Assembly (NCBI GenBank): GCA_002077045.2 | Contig: KZ111156.1 | Span: forward strand, 67,670-131,669 | Reading direction: 5' to 3' | Origin: Rachicladosporium sp. CCFEE 5018 | Taxonomy: Eukaryota; Ascomycota; Dothideomycetes; Cladosporiales; Cladosporiaceae | Length of the DNA: 64,000 nucleotides | In this document: positions 53,344-62,963 of the stretch, one piece after another | How positions within the stretch are numbered: the first letter of the stretch is position 1 | How the letters are laid out: each line of letters begins with the position of its first letter | The notes under the pieces: generated by a model | Told to the model about the DNA's origin: nothing | The model's input: only the letters and a program-made list of their open reading frames with translations | Databases searched by the model: none | Program-made: the position numbers and the translations under genes

Positions 53344-54378
53344 TCACCCGGCCAGCTGGTCATACTTGTTGAAGTCAGTAATCTCCCCCAAGAACTCTCC
53401 AGCCAATTCCCTCACCCCCTCCCTCTCAGCCCACGCAATACCGATTCCCTCCACATTCCCCTCCTCATCCTCAAACCTCTGCTCCCATTCCGCATCGAAC
53501 TCCGCCCACCCACTCGTAGCCCCAACCCTCTCCTCCTCCCTCTCCTCAACCTGCCAACCTTCCAACCACATCCCCCTCGTCCAATGATGCCAAATCCTGT
53601 CCAACTCAGCCTGGAACAGCCTCCTTAGCAAGATCCCCCGTCTCGCCTGCCGCATCGTCAGCGAAAACCAAGCCATGGAGATGACGTCGTGGGTCGCTGT
53701 CCAGATCCCCGGGACCTCGGATGGAGGTTGTGGCAGCCAATACCGCGGGATCCACATCTTGAGCACATTGGGCTCGAGCTGGATGTTGTGGAACCAGAGG
53801 CGGACGAAAGTATGGGCGCGTTCTGGGAGGGACTCGCGGCTATTGTGTGGGGCGAAGCGGAAGTGCCGGATCAGAGCGCGGTGTTCCGGATCCAGGGACG
53901 AGAGGAATGTGAATGCGGTTGTGGCGTCGGGGGCGGAGAAGATGTTGGAGGCGTAGTAGGCTTCTGCTGCTGCGTGGCGTGTGGCGCGAGAGACTTGTAA
54001 CGACGGTGGTGGATGGTAGGGCTTCGAGAGATCGATCACAGTAGGCTCAGGGACTGGAGCCAAGTCTTGCAGCACCCAAAACATCGCCCTCTGCGACTCC
54101 GCCTCGACTTCAATGTCGGTGCGCACAGCCTTCGGTCGAGGGAAGCGCGGGAGGACGTAGAACTGGATCACGTTCCTGATCTCGGCCGGCAGTGTCGCCC
54201 GAAAGGCCTTCACGAATGCCGCATATCTGTCGGCTTCCATCCACTCTCTGAGCTTCTGAGTGTGAATAGTGGCCCGCGCATCGAGTGCAGATAGTTCGGG
54301 TGCTAACTTGCCAGTCGAATCGTTCAATCGGCGCCGCTTCGAGCCCGTTGTATCCTGTGTATGTAGTCTCTTCGACAT
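53344..54378 (-). CDS. Hypothetical 2EXR/F-box-like protein
   Basis: 344 aa from ATG 54378 (MSKRLHTQDTTGSKRRR), preferred over an upstream Met at 54504 because the nuclear localisation-like KRRR follows it. FRATLPAEIRNVIQFYVLPR is a 2EXR/F-box-like opening; LQVSRATRHAAAEAYYASN fits the 'cRqir.Ea...fy..n' step, followed by TTAFTFLSSLDPEHRALIRH, the usual 'FL..l....r..Ir' element. Acidic C-terminus. Fast-evolving fungal family; function unknown. Confidence 0.75.
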   Translation of the reverse strand: MSKRLHTQDTTGSKRRRLNDSTGKLAPELSALDARATIHTQKLREWMEADRYAAFVKAFRATLPAEIRNVIQFYVLPRFPRPKAVRTDIEVEAESQRAMFWVLQDLAPVPEPTVIDLSKPYHPPPSLQVSRATRHAAAEAYYASNIFSAPDATTAFTFLSSLDPEHRALIRHFRFAPHNSRESLPERAHTFVRLWFHNIQLEPNVLKMWIPRYWLPQPPSEVPGIWTATHDVISMAWFSLTMRQARRGILLRRLFQAELDRIWHHWTRGMWLEGWQVEEREEERVGATSGWAEFDAEWEQRFEDEEGNVEGIGIAWAEREGVRELAGEFLGEITDFNKYDQLAG

Positions 54379-54939
54379 CTTTGTCGCGGTGATCGCACAT
54401 ATGCGCTGCCGGGAGGAGTTGCTAAAACAAACTGCGGATGGCGATGGGAAGGACATGGAACGACAGCATCCAGGCCGAGCTGAGTGGGCATAGGACTCGT
54501 CCATGGTGTGTCGTCCTCATTTTCAAAGCAATAGACTTTCATGTCAGCAGAAATTCACACGGCGTAGAGCTGAGGACACAAGAGCCTCGTGGCGATGTAT
54601 CCGAGGAAACCGGATAGTGAGCGCGATCGAGGCTCGTCTAATCGAGATGGAGTCTCGTAGCGCAATGCGTCGCATGAATGGTGTGGCCGTCGTGTGACCT
54701 TTACCAGTTGCATATACCCTGGCCGCTCGGGGGTCGAAATCTGCCAGTCAGTAGGAGCTGTACAAATTCCGTGACTGGGAGAGGGGATGTAGTGGAAAAG
54801 ACACAGTTGTATGGAATGCTAAGTCAAGGCCTTCTGTAACTGTACAAACCACATCTTCCGCCGTAGCAGACATCGCCACTCCTTCGCCACCCCTCCAATC
54901 CTCTTCCGCCCTTCCCCTTCCTTCTTCCACTTGTCCTCT
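54379..54939. other. Intergenic region
   Basis: About 560 bp between the 2EXR-like gene start and the RIP1 stop. No gene recognised. Confidence 0.55.
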
Positions 54940-55856
54940 TCAACCAATAACCAGCGCTCCCTCCTCAGGGAAGTCATAAGCCGGTATCTCCAAGTTCAAC
55001 GGCGCAGGTCCCTTCCGAATCCGCCCCGAGATATCGTAATGACTGCCATGGCACGGGCAGAACCATCCACCAAAGTCTCCAGCCTCACCAATAGGCACAC
55101 AACCCAAATGCGTGCACACACCCACCATGATCAGCCACTCCGGCTTCTGCACTCGCTCGGTGTCGGGCTGCGGGTCGCGGAGAGATTCCCACTTGGTGTC
55201 CTCGGCCTCCTTGATCTCGTCGGCGGTGCGGTGGCGGATGAAGACTGGCTTGCCGCGCCACTTGATGATGACGTTCTTGCCTTCGGGAATGGTGGCGAGG
55301 TCTACTTCGACCTTGGCTTGGGCGAGGACGTCGGCCGAGGCGGACATGTTGACTAGGAAGTCTGTGTGGCGGGATGTTGTTAGTGATGCGCTCCTTCTTT
55401 CGTATAGGTCGTCAGCCATTCTGCTGCCACTCTCTGTCACTCACCCTGCACAGTGTTCTTCGCACCCAACGCGCTCAAGCCTCCCATCGTGCCCACCATA
55501 AAGTACTGAAATACCTTATTGCTCGTCTCCTTGCCAGTCTTGTACTTGCCCCAGTTGGGCATCACAGTCGTGTCCCTTGCATTACCAGTACCGCGGTGGA
55601 ATGGTGATGTGAAGCCGGCGTGAGAGGTGGAGGCGTCGGCCATTGAGCGCTGCTGCTGTGCGCTCACTGCCAGGGGTGCAGCAGCGCGCAGCGAGCGCGG
55701 GGATGACCGAGCGACGCCGTCGAGATGCGAGAGACGGACATGGCGGCGGTGGAGGGGAGTGTACGGGGTGAGAGTGGAGTTAATGGTGGTGGATGGCGAT
55801 GAGGAGGTGGTGATGTGTGGAACTTGTGCTTGACGGGTTGTGCCGGGTTGCAGCAT
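54940..55856 (-). CDS. RIP1: Rieske iron-sulfur subunit of cytochrome bc1
   Basis: 277 aa from exons 55445-55856 and 54940-55361; 83-bp intron (GTGAGT, branch CACTAAC, acceptor CACAG). Splicing gives AKNTVQDFLVNMSASADV, as in other fungal Rieske proteins. An Arg/Ala/Ser-rich mitochondrial presequence is followed by the matrix segment and the inner-membrane helix (YFMVGTMGGLSALGA). 2Fe-2S ligands Cys220, His222, Cys239, His242 and disulfide Cys225-Cys241 lie in CTHLGC and CPCHGSHYD. Transfers electrons from ubiquinol to cytochrome c1. The first Met (55856) is likely but a later one (MADASTSH) is possible. Confidence 0.95.
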
Positions 55857-56000
55857 TGGAATTTGCGGCAGCTGATTGGCTGGGCGGGATGGTCATGGAC
55901 ATACACCTCGAACTCGACTCGCACTCAGAGAGTCTTGGGGTATTCCAATGAAAATGTTGAGGTCACCTCTCACAGGCCAACCCAAGCCTAATTTATAGAC
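55857..56000. promoter_or_regulatory. Compact bidirectional promoter of RIP1 and POA1
   Basis: 144 bp between ATGs of divergent genes. Contains a TTGGCTGGGCGG-like GC-rich word and CCAAT-like ATTGG (complement) at about 55876-55880 (GATTGG), a plausible HAP-complex site given RIP1 is respiratory; inference only. Confidence 0.4.
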
Positions 56001-56756
56001 ATGGCTGTAGCTACTCGTCGGACCAAAGCGGACTCAACATCTGCCAGCGGGAAGAAAGTCGACTCATCTTCCTCCATCAAGAAGTCGACCAAGAAGAGAC
56101 CACGATCAACACAACGTCCACGTCGAGCTACACGCAAAAGTCTCACGAACACAAAGGCCACAGCAAGTATGGAAGCTACATCTATCACTCAGCCTACGGA
56201 AGATGCTCCAGTTAAATCCACACATTTGATCATCAAAGAAGAAATCGGTGATCTCTTCGACTCGCCACCCAACTCGATCCTCCTACATGCCTGCAACTGC
56301 CGTGGATCCTGGGGTGCAGGCGTAGCAGCTATCTTCAAGAAGAAGTACCCTGCCGCCTACAAAGTCCACCTTGCTCACTGCAAAGCAACCAAAGCCGAGG
56401 ATCTGCTTGGCACAGCTCAGCTCATTTCGCCTCAAGACTCCGACGTCAAAGCTGGAGAGAGTCACTGGATTGCCTGTGTGTTCACTTCTGTCGACGTCGG
56501 CAAGAAGAAGGGCAGTAGAGAGTCGATCTTGGATGCGACTGGCGAAGCTATGCAGGGTTTGCTGAAGCAGATTGGTGAAGTGGAGGACGGTGTGACGATC
56601 GGTTCAATTCGTATGCCGAAGATCAATCAAGGACTGTTTGATGTGCCGTGGGAGCGGACCCGGGCTGTGCTGGAGGGGATCGAAGTGCCACAACTCTTGA
56701 GAAGTGCTGGAGTGGAGGTTGTGGTGGTGGAGCTGGAGGAGGAAGCGATGCAATGA
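56001..56756 (+). CDS. POA1: Macro-domain ADP-ribose 1''-phosphate phosphatase
   Basis: 251 aa, intronless. A basic Ser/Thr/Lys-rich N-terminus (about 60 residues, nuclear localisation-like KKRPRSTQRPRR) precedes a macro domain of the Poa1 type: IIKEEIGDLFDSP, then HACNCRGSWGAGVAAIFKKK, in which Asn, and the Gly-rich loop bind ADP-ribose, and IGSIRMPKINQGLFDVPW with RTRAVLEGIEV as in Poa1. Processes ADP-ribose 1''-phosphate from tRNA splicing. Confidence 0.88.
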   Translation: MAVATRRTKADSTSASGKKVDSSSSIKKSTKKRPRSTQRPRRATRKSLTNTKATASMEATSITQPTEDAPVKSTHLIIKEEIGDLFDSPPNSILLHACNCRGSWGAGVAAIFKKKYPAAYKVHLAHCKATKAEDLLGTAQLISPQDSDVKAGESHWIACVFTSVDVGKKKGSRESILDATGEAMQGLLKQIGEVEDGVTIGSIRMPKINQGLFDVPWERTRAVLEGIEVPQLLRSAGVEVVVVELEEEAMQ

Positions 56757-56784
56757 AATCGGAAAGCGATGTCGACCCGTCCTC

Positions 56785-57245
56785 TCAGACCTCAAGCCCA
56801 CCTGCTGCCATCGCAGACCTGGCTCGCTGCCTGCGATTCCCCTTCTTCTTGAACGACTTCCTCAGAGCTGTCAGAATGGAGTGCACATGGGGAGACACCA
56901 AGAACCCTGCAGTGACCCAAACACCGATGACTTCGCCGTCCTCGCCATTCAAGATTTCCACCTTCGTGCATAGCTCTGGACAAACGGAAGTTCGCGCTCA
57001 CTGATATCTATGCGTGTCCATGAAGGGATGAATGTGGAGCGCTTCGTCGTTACGATGCTCGAACAGATCGATTTCCTCGCGGGCAGTGTCAAGGGCGTCA
57101 CACAAGTCGTAGTGCTCGTTGGTCTTGTACGGGGCATGGAGGCTTGCCCAAAATCTCGAACAGTCCAGAGGCGGAAGCTTATCGACCAGCACGCTGTGAA
57201 CCCGGCCTTGAGTATGATCTCGCGCTGCCCTACTGGATTAATGAG
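56785..57245 (-). pseudogene. Decayed F-box-like remnant, distal copy
   Basis: One minus-strand frame reads LVDKLPPLDCSRFWASL, then DTAREEIDLFEHRNDEALHI, and after an in-frame TGA at 56998-57000 continues through ELCTKVEILNGEDGEVIG and HSILTALRKSFKKKGNR to a stop at 56785-56787. The block ELCTKVE...SPHVHSILTAL parallels ALCTKVEF...LGATLKILATEL in the neighbouring remnant, so the two are old tandem copies. No start codon is evident. Confidence 0.6.
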
Positions 57246-57702
57246 ATGCTGGACTCTTTCTGCGCCATTTGCTTAAGCTCGGTGGCCAGGATTTTCAGCG
57301 TTGCCCCAAGAGTACAGTGCACAACGCGCCACCAAATCTCGTACATCGGCTCATTCGTACCGACTGTAAACTCTACCTTTGTGCAGAGTGCAGGATCAAG
57401 CTTGCGATGCTCCATGCGGAGCGGCCGCTCGCCAAGCGTTCCATCAAACGCAAACAGTATCTTGACGAGCTCCCTCTCCCTGCGACGGCGTGCACTGGCG
57501 CGAACAATCTCGCTGTGGCGCTTGAATGCCCAGTAACGATCCTGCAAGGGTACACCTCCCTTAAGGTCCCGCCATGCTGCGGAGAAGGCGTACACGGGTG
57601 AATGTTGTACAACTCAGCTGGCAGGTTTCGTACGCGCGAAACCAAGTTGATGTGGCCGCTCTCCGAAGCAGCCTCCTCAAAAATACCGGTGTCAGGCGCC
57701 AT
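57230..57702 (-). pseudogene. Decayed F-box-like remnant, proximal copy
   Basis: Possible start 57702 (MAPDTGIFEEAASES) leads to VSRVRNLPAELYNI, an F-box/2EXR-like opening. The frame then runs out, while the adjacent frame continues YAFSAAWRDLKGGVPLQDRY, ERELVKILFAFDG and ALCTKVEFTVGTNEPMYEIW to a stop at 57230. The switch occurs around 57597 without splice sites, so a small indel is likely. Confidence 0.6.
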
Positions 57703-58252
57703 ATCGATACTGCAAGCACGCATTTGGCGCCCCGCAAAGAGTACAGGTCCTCTGATGTGCGCAGTCAGTTGCACGCACAGCGTCCCGCAATGCTGTCCTG
57801 GTGTGGTCGTGTAAGACGTTCAATTCTTCATGAAATCGGTAGAATAGGAAGATGACGAGAGAGTACCGCAGTGAGTCGACCGCAGCAGCACTTGCAAACA
57901 CGGAGCCTCATCACGATTGGCGACCGAATGAAGTCGAATGACGCGCGAAGGCGACTGATGGTGAACGCCGTGTATACGCCCGCCTACCTACTTTACTTGA
58001 ACTCACAATGCCTCTTCCGCCGTTCCTCGGCGACCCGCGTCTCCATAGAATACACATGACTCAGCCCTTCATAACGCCATAACTCGCAGGTTTACTTATC
58101 CTCACTTCCCATGTCCTCTTCGTCTTCCGAGCCAGCCAGAAAATCAATCCCACTGCTGCTCTTCCGCCAGTCCAGCTCAATACCGCCACGAGCAGCAGCG
58201 CCCACAGAACAACCGTTCTCGTCTTGTACGGTATGATCCTTCTTCCATTAAG
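57703..58252. other. Intergenic region
   Basis: About 550 bp upstream of the F-box-like remnant and downstream of the mannosyltransferase stop. No gene recognised. Confidence 0.55.
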
Positions 58253-59710
58253 TCACTGCTCCTTCTCCCACCCCTCCGGCTTACTCCTCCCATTGACAGT
58301 CAGATACTTCTCCGTACAACTATACCCATTCCAATCAAAGTTATCCTTCGGATTACAATGACACTTCCCGTCAATCCTCTTCTGCTCCCCAGTAGGACAA
58401 TGCGTGAAAGGCACGTGATAATATGCGATATCATCAAACCAGTGGATCTCCTCTTTAGGCAACATGAGTGCTGCAGCAATGCTATGAACGGGAGCGTCGC
58501 CCCAGCGCTCGTAGAAGAAGCCGCCGTCGCGGTCGAGGCTGTTGAAGTAATCCGTGTAGCCTTGGCCGCGGAGCCAGAGCAGGGAGCCGATCTCGAAGTT
58601 CGACCAGAAGTGGCAGTGGTTGTACGTCTTGCCCCCGTCGTTGGAGAGGAACGCCATGCTGTTGTCTTTGGCGACATGCTCTGGATGCTTGGCCATGAAT
58701 TTCGTCACGCTGTCCCAGAGCGTGGGGATCGTCTCGACGTACTCGTACAGCGAGAGCACGAAGGAGTACTTTTCCTTGTTATCGGCCATGAATTTGAAGG
58801 GGTCGTAGGGGATGTCGCAGTAGAGTTCTATGCTCGGCTCGACGCGCCAGTACCACTCGTAGTTCAGCATGAGGGGGTGGTGGAAGAAGAAGCCGGATTC
58901 GTAGCGGCACATGTGGCGGTAGGAGACGCTGTCGCCGTAGATGATCTTCTTCTCGCGCATCTCGTCGCGGACTTTCTTGGCGCGGTCTTGGTCGATCCAG
59001 GAGGGGAAGCCCCAGTGTTCGGAGCCGATTTTGCCGTAGAAGGTCTTGCCCGAGGTGAGGGCACTTGTCACCTTCTTGAATGTATCATCGAATTCGGCGT
59101 CGTTCAGGAAGACCCAGTCGTAGTTGAAAGCGTGGTTGAAGCGGTCCTCGACTTGACGGATGCTGCGGGAGATTTCCCAGACGTCGGAGTTGCGGGCGAG
59201 GGTCACGAAGGTGGCGTTCATCCGAGGGCCAGCATTGGTACTCGAGGTGAGATGCGAGGTCGCAGGTGATGACACGTATGGGTTAGGCGAAGTATCCTGC
59301 TTCGACGGCGCCTGCGTATGTGCCGGCACCGCCGCCGCCTTCGAATCCACAGTCTGATGTGCGCTTCCCAGAGGCAACGCATCCGTCTCCTTCTCCAAAC
59401 TACTCCCCACCTTCTCCCCCGTCCCCGCATGTGCACTCCCCGTCCAGCCCTGCCCCTTGGCTAGCATCCCCTTCGCCGCTTCATGGCCAGGCACCTGTGA
59501 CGAAGATGACGAGATGAAGAATATCACCACCAACGCCACGAACGCGAACACAATGTACCGCAAGTACCGCGTGCTGCCGGACATGATGCCGCTGCTTGAG
59601 CGCGCGTACGCTGTCTCGTCTCGCTCAATGTCGCGTGCTAGTGATGATGAGTCCTCGTCCTCCCGCAACGCGTACTCCTTCTCGCCGAAGGGTTGGGATG
59701 GTGTTCGCAT
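58253..59710 (-). CDS. KTR/KRE2-family alpha-1,2-mannosyltransferase (GT15)
   Basis: 485-aa type II Golgi membrane protein; start 59710 (MRTPSQPFGEKEYALRE). A short cytoplasmic tail, one signal anchor (YLRYIVFAFVALVVIFFISS), a Ser/Thr/Ala-rich stem, then the GT15 catalytic domain: NATFVTLARNSDVWEISRSI, RFNHAFNYDWVFLNDAEFDD, YYWRVEP-type signature (YEWYWRVEPSIELYCDIPYD), NHCHFWSNFEIGSLLWLRG and YFNSLDRDGGFFYERWGDAP, all hallmark family blocks. Adds mannose to O- and N-glycans from GDP-mannose. A later Met (MSGSTRYLRY) just before the anchor is an alternative start. Confidence 0.93.
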   Translation of the reverse strand: MRTPSQPFGEKEYALREDEDSSSLARDIERDETAYARSSSGIMSGSTRYLRYIVFAFVALVVIFFISSSSSQVPGHEAAKGMLAKGQGWTGSAHAGTGEKVGSSLEKETDALPLGSAHQTVDSKAAAVPAHTQAPSKQDTSPNPYVSSPATSHLTSSTNAGPRMNATFVTLARNSDVWEISRSIRQVEDRFNHAFNYDWVFLNDAEFDDTFKKVTSALTSGKTFYGKIGSEHWGFPSWIDQDRAKKVRDEMREKKIIYGDSVSYRHMCRYESGFFFHHPLMLNYEWYWRVEPSIELYCDIPYDPFKFMADNKEKYSFVLSLYEYVETIPTLWDSVTKFMAKHPEHVAKDNSMAFLSNDGGKTYNHCHFWSNFEIGSLLWLRGQGYTDYFNSLDRDGGFFYERWGDAPVHSIAAALMLPKEEIHWFDDIAYYHVPFTHCPTGEQKRIDGKCHCNPKDNFDWNGYSCTEKYLTVNGRSKPEGWEKEQ

Positions 59711-60009
59711 GTGGGTGGTGTGTGACAATTGTGGTTGATGTAAGGGAGTGACTGTGACTACATGGATTGAGATCAAGGGGTTTGCTGCACAATGGCCCTA
59801 CATATTTCTGAGCCTTGCAGCTCGCGCACGTCGTCGTCAGCCCCATCCCGCGCGCCAGGGGGTCCTTTCCTTTCGGCTAGCAGATAAGCTTTCGGTAGCG
59901 GGCTACGTGCATGAAGTTAATTATGATCTGTACCGAGATCTCCGAGCAACCGCCCAAACAACGTCTCTTCACGCTGCCAAATAATGGTTGGCGATAGCTG
60001 ACGTCCAGC

Positions 60010-60834
60010 ATGCAGATCGCAGCCCCAGCAACTGGTGGGCTCTGGCTCTCTCTACGCATCAAGTACGGGCGCTGGAGGTACGGCTTCATCGGAGCTGGCC
60101 TAAATCCCTCAGGCTTTCGCGTGAGCAAAGAGCGCTTTATCAAATGGCCATGTAAGCAGCCTGAGCTCGAAGGCCATCAGTATGCCGCAGAGCACACAGA
60201 CATACCGATTCCACGTGTGTGTAGGACGTATATGTGGCATGGTCGTCTTGCGATCGAGATGGAGTATGTGGCAGGTTGTGTGACTCTGGCGGCGGTCTGG
60301 TGGGAACTTACGTCAAAGCAGAGGCAGCACGTTGTGGAGCAGGTGGCAGACTACATCAAGGCTCTGCGCGCGCTGAAGCCATCATCGACGCAAGGAGCCA
60401 AGGTGTCGGCGACGAGCGGCGGTGCTTGTCGAGACGTACGCGTGGCGACGATGAAGACGTTCGGTCCCTTCGACGACGTGTCTGCGTTTCATCGATGCCT
60501 GACCGGGGGCGTGGATGATGCTAGCGTAGCCAAAGTCTTCGGCGAGGCTGTTGCAGATATTCACGCACGAGATTATGAGACACGCTTCACGCATGGCGAT
60601 CTCGGAGTCCAGAACATACTCATCCGGAGCGGCAAAGTCGTGTCCATCATAGACTGGGAATGCTCCGGCTGGTACCCGGAGTATTGGGAGTATACAAAAG
60701 CGCACTACAACAGCGTCTACTGTCCTGACTTCTATGAGATGTTGCGAGAACGCATTCCTCGCTATGACGACGAGCTCGCCGCAGAACGCGCACTCTGGCA
60801 ATCGTTTGACCAGCCTCTGAACGGCGAACGATGA
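60010..60834 (+). CDS. Aminoglycoside phosphotransferase-like (APH/PKL fold) protein
   Basis: 274 aa. Catalytic loop FTHGDLGVQNILI (HGD...N, about residue 194) and metal-binding IIDWECSGWYPEYWEY place it in the protein-kinase-like APH family (PF01636), very common in filamentous fungi. The N-terminal lobe seems short: PIPRVCRTYMWHGRLAIEMEYVAG is present, but the usual nucleotide-binding Lys region is only weakly recognisable (KERFIKWP). Substrate unknown; not an antibiotic-resistance call. Confidence 0.82.
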   Translation: MQIAAPATGGLWLSLRIKYGRWRYGFIGAGLNPSGFRVSKERFIKWPCKQPELEGHQYAAEHTDIPIPRVCRTYMWHGRLAIEMEYVAGCVTLAAVWWELTSKQRQHVVEQVADYIKALRALKPSSTQGAKVSATSGGACRDVRVATMKTFGPFDDVSAFHRCLTGGVDDASVAKVFGEAVADIHARDYETRFTHGDLGVQNILIRSGKVVSIIDWECSGWYPEYWEYTKAHYNSVYCPDFYEMLRERIPRYDDELAAERALWQSFDQPLNGER

Positions 60835-60857
60835 CACATCCTTGTGCCCAAAGACGC

Positions 60858-61403
60858 TCAACGCACCTCTTGGAATCGATCCTCGATCTTCTTCGGCGGC
60901 CCTTTAGCCATGACGTTGCCCGCGAGTGTCATTGCCGCATCCATGATGCTCTCGGCATCCTTGCCTGTGATCCAGCCTGCTCTCTGCAGGGCTTGAACGA
61001 CTTCAAAGATTCAAGTGGCGCAGTTCTGGTCCGGACTTTGATTCTTCAGCGGTATCGTAACCTGGGAAAGCAGTGTCTCAAACTGTTGAGGCGTCACCTT
61101 AGCCGGCAGCTTGCCGATCTCAATCGCTCCCAAGAAGTGTCCAGTTGCAAGAGGATTGACCGGACGCCGAATCCGGAAACGCCAATTGTGCTCGGGGTTC
61201 AGATCGGTCCTGGTCGCAGGGTCAAGTTGGATCCCATCTGTAACATCGTACGAAACGCTGGCGTCGATTTGCTTGAAGTCTTTCGGACGCAGTAGGATCG
61301 CCCAGTGATACATCGCCCATCCGAGACGATCGCGAGCGCCTGGCTCGATGGAGATTTGGTCGCGGTGGAAAAGCTCTATGGCGATGCGTGGTTTGTTGGA
61401 CAT
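60858..61403 (-). pseudogene. Small fungal-family gene with a Trp-to-stop mutation (paralog 1)
   Basis: Start 61403, MSNKPRIAIELFHRDQ. The frame stops at TGA 61011-61013 after QNCAT. The neighbouring paralog reads QHCATWAYDAIEMLQRAG, so TGA replaces a TGG Trp codon; past it the same frame continues IFEVVQALQRAGWITGKDAE to a stop at 60858-60860, full length 181 residues against 183. A single nonsense change on an otherwise intact frame. The family (MYHWAILLRP core, possibly DUF6914-type) has no known function. Confidence 0.8.
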
Positions 61404-61971
61404 GATGCATGGTGGTTCAATGCGGTGAAATCTCTAGCCTCCAGGAAAGTAATTTGGACGATATGCGCAGCACACACAAGATACTTTATGTAGGCAGCCA
61501 GCAGGTTGCGCCTCGGCGACGATGCTAGCCGGATGGCATTCTGTAACGAGCGTCATGCTCACAAGTCTGATGCGCAGCAGATCATAGACGCCCGAGAGGC
61601 TGACGACTGGCTCTTGTGGCTCCAAAACGAGGCTGAAACGCCTTACTGCGAATTGCGCTGACATGCACAGCCTTGGGTTGAGCCTACATGCACAAATGAG
61701 GCACAGTGGCGGCTAGCATGGCGCCTGCGCCATCACACATTGTCGATGCTAGCCGTCGCAATATCTGCCGCAAAAGATCGAGGTATATCTGCATATCGAA
61801 CCTGAGTATCAATGCTCATGTGCGTACTGCTTCTGCATCGTTTCCTAGTACTTAATTCGATCGTTCAAATGTCTTTGGTCCGCGGTCGGTAATTGATACG
61901 TGCAGCCACGACTTGTGCACCCTAGGTAGAGTTGAAGGTGGTCAACAGATTTCTTCTACTGAACAGCGTGA
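61404..61971. other. Intergenic region between the two paralogs
   Basis: About 570 bp; promoter of paralog 1 and 3' flank of paralog 2. Nothing else seen. Confidence 0.55.
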
Positions 61972-62523
61972 TCACTGCACGCCACAACACTGCGGACCTG
62001 CCACTACCTCAGCCGGTCCGTCTGCCATTACACGATGCGCCATCTGCATAGCCCTCTCCATGATGTCGTGGACGCCATCAGTCGCAGCCACATGTCCTGC
62101 CCGCTGCAACATCTCAATTGCATCATACGCCCACGTCGCGCAATGCTGAGGTGGCTCCTGCTGCTTTCGAGGCAGAGGTACCGTAGCTAGCAACTCACGG
62201 ATTTGCTCGACAGTCGTGCCGCCTCGCAGCTTCCCGATCTCCAGAGCATTCAGGAAGCTGCCAGTCGAGTGCGGGTTTGCAGGCGTCCGAACGCGATACC
62301 ACCAGTCGTGTGAAGGATTCGAGTCGATGTGCGTGATCGGGTTGAAGTTCATGCCATCAGTTGCGTCGATCAAAGTACATTGATCGATCTCTTTGAAGGC
62401 CGTTGGGCGTATGAGTATTGCCCAGTGGTACATCGCGTAGCCCAGCCGGGCCAGAGCATCTTTCTCGACTGTGATCGCATTCCGATGGAAGAGGGCCACG
62501 CAGATGCGAGGCTTGTTGGACAT
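61972..62523 (-). CDS. Small fungal-family protein (paralog 2), intact
   Basis: 183 aa, start 62523 (MSNKPRICVALFHRNAI). Core LGYAMYHWAILIRPTAFKEID, then HDWWYRVRTPANPHSTGSFLNALEIGKL split around a conserved loop, and QHCATWAYDAIEMLQRAG. No signal peptide or membrane helix. About half of residues match paralog 1, so the tandem duplication is old. I believe it belongs to a fungal domain of unknown function (DUF6914-like), but this rests on recollection of the core motif. Confidence 0.75.
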   Translation of the reverse strand: MSNKPRICVALFHRNAITVEKDALARLGYAMYHWAILIRPTAFKEIDQCTLIDATDGMNFNPITHIDSNPSHDWWYRVRTPANPHSTGSFLNALEIGKLRGGTTVEQIRELLATVPLPRKQQEPPQHCATWAYDAIEMLQRAGHVAATDGVHDIMERAMQMAHRVMADGPAEVVAGPQCCGVQ

Positions 62524-62963
62524 ATTCGACCGCAGAGATGGTTTTCAGGGCACCATCCGGCCAGTCGCGCTTTCACCGTGCAAGGTAAATCCGGGGACGT
62601 CGCATGCTTTGATGCATTGCGCGCGATTAGTAGACGATGACTGAGCTACGACTCACGAGATGTATCCTATGAGGTGTTCAACGATCCAACGAGGCATAAG
62701 GTAGCTTAGTGAGAAAAGCCTTGAAGCTGAATGACAACATTGAAGCTCTCGGGAGTGAGTGGAAGTGAACCACGACTTGTGCCCCAGAGTAAGCAGATAT
62801 GACCTCGTCACTGCAATACACCGAATATCGCTGCGTACCCAATTCCAACGTAAAGCGAACATCATTGTTGACGAGAAGCAGTTGCCGAACGACTCACTAT
62901 CATTACAAACACCGAGCTGCTGCATGATCGGAGCATCGCACAAGCACCATCACTAGCACCACA
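62524..62963. other. Intergenic region, promoter of paralog 2 and PAT1
   Basis: 440 bp between divergent genes. No gene recognised. Confidence 0.55.

Noticed and set aside
58358..59269. 303-codon open frame antisense to the mannosyltransferase
   Set aside because: Val/Glu/Ala-rich shadow with no motif; the minus strand encodes all GT15 blocks.
60010..60834. Antibiotic-resistance kinase
   Set aside because: The APH-like fold is widespread in filamentous fungi for unknown substrates; nothing indicates aminoglycoside specificity.
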